The notes under the pieces were generated by a model, which searched no databases, was not told where the DNA came from, and saw only the letters and a list, made by a program, of their open reading frames with translations. From NCBI GenBank assembly GCA_023388355.1, contig JAEWGI010000043.1:1-21408 (forward strand): a DNA stretch of 21,408 nucleotides, in the 5' to 3' direction. Position 1 is the stretch's first letter, and each line of letters opens with the position of its first letter. This DNA is from Pseudomonadota bacterium. Its GTDB lineage: Bacteria > Pseudomonadota > Gammaproteobacteria > Xanthomonadales > Xanthomonadaceae. A program made the position numbers and the translations under genes. Below are positions 17,916 through 21,408 of this stretch, piece by piece.

Positions 17916-18465
17916 CGGCCTCGATCCAGCGCGCGAGCTGGTCGCGCAGCCACTCGGCGTCGTCCTCGCCCAGGCCACCGGTGGTCACCGCGTTGTGGCG
18001 GGTGCCGGCGGTGTGCACCACGAGGGTGGCGAGGCCGAAGCGGCGTTCGAGCGGACCGCGCTGCAGATCCAGGTGCTGCACCCGGCTGCGCGGGACGAAG
18101 GTGTCGCGCCGCCACAGCCGGCCGCGGCGCAGGCTGTAGCCGTGGTCGTCCAGGCGCCAGCGGGTACACGCGTACTGGCGCAGCGCCAGCCACACGCCCC
18201 AGCCGGGAAGCACGACCAGCACGGCCAGCGCCAGCGGCAGGGCGAGCGGGGTATCGCGCAGCAGCAGGCCGATCGGGATGAGCAGGCCGAGCGCGAGCCC
18301 GCCCAGCGCGAACAGGTTGCCGAGCACGAACAGCCAGCGCGCGCGCGGCGGCAGCGGCCGCCAGCCGTCGTCGCTGGCCGCGGTTTGGATCGGCGTGCCA
18401 ACGGGACCACTCGCGCCCGTATTGTTTGCGCCCGCATCGTTTGCGCCAGCGTCGTGCGCGTTCAT
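17899..18465 (-). CDS. Membrane protein with one bPH_2 domain (YdbS type)
   Basis: The product is 188 aa. Two membrane segments lie near 43-66 and 74-95, followed by a PH domain (about 97-180) with GPLERRFGLATLVVHTAGT, the same motif found three times in the downstream protein. The N-terminus (3-20) is a pentapeptide repeat AHDAG, ANDAG, ANNTG, ASG. ATG 18465 overlaps the acyltransferase stop as ATGA (18462-18465), so the gene is coupled on both sides. The YdbS/YdbT pair is conserved, but its function is unknown to me beyond membrane location. Fusion to lipid A acyltransferase and heptosyltransferase genes suggests an envelope role (inference). Confidence 0.9.
   Translation of the reverse strand: MNAHDAGANDAGANNTGASGPVGTPIQTAASDDGWRPLPPRARWLFVLGNLFALGGLALGLLIPIGLLLRDTPLALPLALAVLVVLPGWGVWLALRQYACTRWRLDDHGYSLRRGRLWRRDTFVPRSRVQHLDLQRGPLERRFGLATLVVHTAGTRHNAVTTGGLGEDDAEWLRDQLARWIEADDDDA
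18406..18459 (-). repeat. 15-bp tandem repeat, about 3.5 units, in the ydbS-like gene
   Basis: In-frame units encode AHDAG (18445-18459), ANDAG (18430-18444), ANNTG (18415-18429) and a partial ASG (18406-18414). The repeats are slightly diverged. A copy change would add or remove five residues without a frameshift. Confidence 0.55.
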
Positions 18466-19379
18466 CCGCCCTCCAGGTCCACGTAGGGGTGCGGGCCGCT
18501 GTCAGGCGGCCGCGCCTTGAAGCGCTTGTAGGTCCACTGGTACTGGCCCGGATCGCGCCGCGCGATGCGCTCGACGTCGACGTTGAGCGCGGCGGTGGCA
18601 ACGGCCGGGTCGGGATCGGCGATGCCGGGCGAGGCCGGCGCGACCCACAGCGCGTAGTCCTGGCCCTCGCCGATGCGCTCGCACCAGGCGAACAGCACGC
18701 TGGCTCCGCTGCGCGCGGCCAGGCGCCCGAGCAGGGTCATGGTCAGCGCCTGCACGCCGAAGAACGGCGCGAATTCGCCATCGCCGCCCTTGGGCTGCTG
18801 GTCGGGCAGGATCCCGACCACGCCGCCGCCCTGCAGCCGCTTGTACAGCTGGCGCACGCCGGCGCCCTCGGCCCGCACCTGGGTCACCCGGTCGGCGTCG
18901 GCATCGGCCCGCACCAGCCGCAGGAAGGCTTCGCCGACCTTCGATTCGGGCGGCTTGTACAGGATCGCCAGCGGGGTCTTCGCCGCCAGCCACTGGTTGA
19001 GCAGCTCCCAGTTGCCGAAGTGCGGCGCGGCCACGATCAGGCCACGGCCGCTGGCCAGGGCGGCGTCGAACAGATCCTCGCCGTGGATCTCGCGGATCGC
19101 CGCGAGGTTGCGCGCATGCGGGCGGGTCCACAGCCGCAGCGTGTCCAGGGTCTGCAGCGCGGTGGCGCGCAGCACCTCGCGGTGCCACAGCTCGCGCTGC
19201 GCCGGCGCCAGCTCCGGGTAGGCCAGCTCCAGGTTGCGCAGCGCGACCACGCTCTCGCGTGCCCCGGTGCGCAGCCACAGCCACGCCAGCACGTCCGCCA
19301 GGCCGCGCAGCAGCGGCCACGGCAGCCGCCCGATCACCGCGGCAAGCGCATACAGGAGGCGGGCGAGGAGGCCGGTCAT
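18462..19379 (-). CDS. Lipid A acyltransferase of the LpxL/LpxM (HtrB) family
   Basis: The enzyme transfers a secondary acyl chain to Kdo-lipid A at the inner membrane. The product is 305 aa, normal for the family. The catalytic HX4E motif is HFGNWE (His120-Glu125), preceded by GLIVAAP. The conserved LPDQQPKGGDG (191-201) and QWTYKRFK (281-288) blocks are present. One N-terminal membrane segment lies near 2-30. I cannot say from sequence whether it acts as LpxL or LpxM, so no symbol is given. ATG 19379 begins a good family-like N-terminus without a Shine-Dalgarno, and a TACACT box ends 6 nt before it. The stop overlaps the ydbS-type start by four bases. Confidence 0.92.
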   Translation of the reverse strand: MTGLLARLLYALAAVIGRLPWPLLRGLADVLAWLWLRTGARESVVALRNLELAYPELAPAQRELWHREVLRATALQTLDTLRLWTRPHARNLAAIREIHGEDLFDAALASGRGLIVAAPHFGNWELLNQWLAAKTPLAILYKPPESKVGEAFLRLVRADADADRVTQVRAEGAGVRQLYKRLQGGGVVGILPDQQPKGGDGEFAPFFGVQALTMTLLGRLAARSGASVLFAWCERIGEGQDYALWVAPASPGIADPDPAVATAALNVDVERIARRDPGQYQWTYKRFKARPPDSGPHPYVDLEGG

Positions 19380-19385
19380 CGGGGG

Positions 19386-19391
19386 AGTGTA
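19386..19391 (-). promoter_or_regulatory. Possible -10 box of a leaderless acyltransferase transcript
   Basis: GCTACACTC on the minus strand contains TACACT, then six bases, then ATG, so the expected +1 falls on the start codon. No -35 element is recognisable. Confidence 0.35.
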
Positions 19392-19407
19392 GCGAGGGGC
19401 GGTTGGG

Positions 19408-19533
19408 GCGTTGGATCCTGGGGCGATGGAGGGTGTTGGTGGTTGGGGGTGGCGGTGGTTAGATGTGCGCCCATGGCCGGATCGTGGTGGCCACGGCTCC
19501 CCCCGACTCCAGCCCGCCGCACCAACCACCAAC
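19408..19533. repeat. Intergenic inverted-repeat element, copy 2 (acyltransferase/dtd gap)
   Basis: Arms GTTGGTGGTTGG (19435-19446) and CCAACCACCAAC (19522-19533) are perfectly complementary over 12 bp, 75 bp apart. Blocks GCGTTG (19408-19413), CTGGGGCG (19418-19425) and GGGTGTTGGTGGTTGG (19431-19446) match, as reverse complements, the blocks next to fmt. The plus strand from 19431 to about 19458 is a run of short G tracts able to form a two-layer G-quadruplex in principle. It fills most of the 172-bp divergent gap and ends about 18 nt before the dtd start. Confidence 0.6.
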
Positions 19534-19551
19534 TTCAACCCATTCCTTCCC

Positions 19552-19992
19552 GTGCTCTCCCTCATCCAGCGCGTCACCCACGCCAGCGTCACCGTCGACG
19601 ACGACCTCGTCGGCCGCATCGGTCCAGGCCTCCTGGCCCTGGTCGGCGTGGAGCCGGGCGACGGCGACGCCCAGGTGGCGCGGATGGCCGCCCGCCTGCT
19701 CGGCTACCGGGTGTTTGCCGACGGCGAGGGGCGGATGAACCGGTCCCTGGCCGACACCGGCGGCGGCCTGCTGCTGGTGAGCCAGTTCACCCTGGCCGCC
19801 GACACCGGCTCGGGCATGCGCCCGGGGTTCAGCACCGCCGCGGCGCCGGAAGTGGCGACGCGGGTGTTCGACCTGCTGCTGGCTGAATGCCGCGCGCGCC
19901 ACACCGGGCCGGTGGCCAGCGGCCGCTTCGGCGCCCACATGCAGATCTCCCTGGTCAACGACGGGCCGGTGACCTTCCTGCTCCGGGCCTGA
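19552..19992 (+). CDS. dtd: D-aminoacyl-tRNA deacylase
   Basis: Dtd hydrolyses D-aminoacyl-tRNAs (and Gly-tRNAAla), protecting translation from D-amino acids. The product is 146 aa (E. coli 145). Signature motifs are VSQFTLAAD (76-84, with Ser77-Gln78) and NDGPVTF (136-142), which carries the Gly-cisPro pair (Gly138-Pro139) inserted into the partner active site of the homodimer. The start is GTG 19552, giving (M)LSLIQRVTHASVTVD, the usual N-terminus; there is no ATG at that point. The open frame continues upstream through the repeat element to 19411 but is not family-like. No Shine-Dalgarno is visible. rpoD follows after 159 nt. Confidence 0.96.
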   Translation: MLSLIQRVTHASVTVDDDLVGRIGPGLLALVGVEPGDGDAQVARMAARLLGYRVFADGEGRMNRSLADTGGGLLLVSQFTLAADTGSGMRPGFSTAAAPEVATRVFDLLLAECRARHTGPVASGRFGAHMQISLVNDGPVTFLLRA

Positions 19993-20010
19993 AAACCGCG
20001 CGGCGGGGCG

Positions 20011-20029
20011 GGCGGCTGGAAAGGCCGCC
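20011..20029 (+). terminator. Hairpin after dtd
   Basis: GGCGGC and GCCGCC form a 6-bp stem with loop TGGAAAG, 18 nt past the dtd stop. No U tract follows. It is a weak terminator candidate separating dtd from rpoD. Confidence 0.3.
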
Positions 20030-20109
20030 GGATGCCCCCATATGTTCCCCCAGCCGGGCCGCCCAGGACCCGGTCCCAGGCCCCCGGTCAGGATCCGGTG
20101 CGGGGGCGA

Positions 20110-20118
20110 TGGTATAAT
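20110..20118 (+). promoter_or_regulatory. Extended -10 promoter of rpoD
   Basis: TGGTATAAT is a perfect extended -10 (TGN then TATAAT). No TTGACA-like -35 occurs at 16-18 bp, as is usual for extended -10 promoters. Transcription would start near 20125, 27 nt upstream of the rpoD ATG. No heat-shock promoter was recognised. Confidence 0.7.
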
Positions 20119-20151
20119 TACGGGTTCACTTTTCTCCCCGGTGCGCGCCTC

Positions 20152-21408
<1,257 letters not shown>

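Noticed and set aside
16227..18281. 684-codon open frame on the plus strand
   Set aside because: Antisense to the GT9 and PH-domain genes; Gln/Arg/His/Pro-rich shadow product.

Overview
The window is a very GC-rich (high GC3) bacterial chromosome segment dominated by conserved housekeeping genes. Gene order and proteins point to a gammaproteobacterium of the Xanthomonadaceae (Lysobacter/Luteimonas/Xanthomonas type). The supporting signs are the dprA-smg-...-topA-tsaC cluster facing def-fmt-rsmB, a LysM gene upstream of dprA, a TopA with a Lys/Ala tail instead of zinc ribbons, and TANNNT-like -10 boxes. The genus-level placement is inference; no rRNA is present.

Layout. Positions 1-10994 are read on the minus strand: LysM protein, dprA, smg, a pilin-like gene, a GYF/RDD membrane protein, topA, tsaC and the 5' two thirds of gltB, which runs off the left edge. 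A divergent intergenic region (10995-11140) separates these from def-fmt-rsmB on the plus strand. A 174-bp gap with hairpins and a possible 36-codon leader ORF precedes a GT4 glycosyltransferase (14191-15318), which is convergent with a GT9 heptosyltransferase-like gene (15332-16291). That gene is the last of a minus-strand group: LpxL-type acyltransferase, two bPH_2 (YdbS/YdbT-type) membrane proteins, then GT9. The acyltransferase is divergent from dtd, which is followed by rpoD, cut by the right edge.

Functions fall into four groups: protein synthesis and tRNA quality (def, fmt, rsmB, tsaC, dtd), DNA topology and uptake (topA, dprA), transcription (rpoD) and envelope building (LysM, LpxL-like, GT4, GT9, PH pair). 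In E. coli the dprA-smg-yrdD-tsaC // def-fmt-rsmB order is the same, but full-length topA here sits where E. coli has yrdD, a small topoisomerase zinc-ribbon protein.

There is no CRISPR array, phage, insertion sequence, tRNA or rRNA, and no gene-free stretch longer than about 180 bp. I do not see a complete novel system. The most original signals are small. One is an intergenic element present twice (upstream of fmt and of the acyltransferase gene). Others are a perfect cUUCGg hairpin in front of dprA, a pilin-like protein with a proline-rich tail in place of the prepilin leader, a neighbouring RDD protein whose last helix looks pilin-like, and a short ORF overlapping the GT4 start by ATGA.
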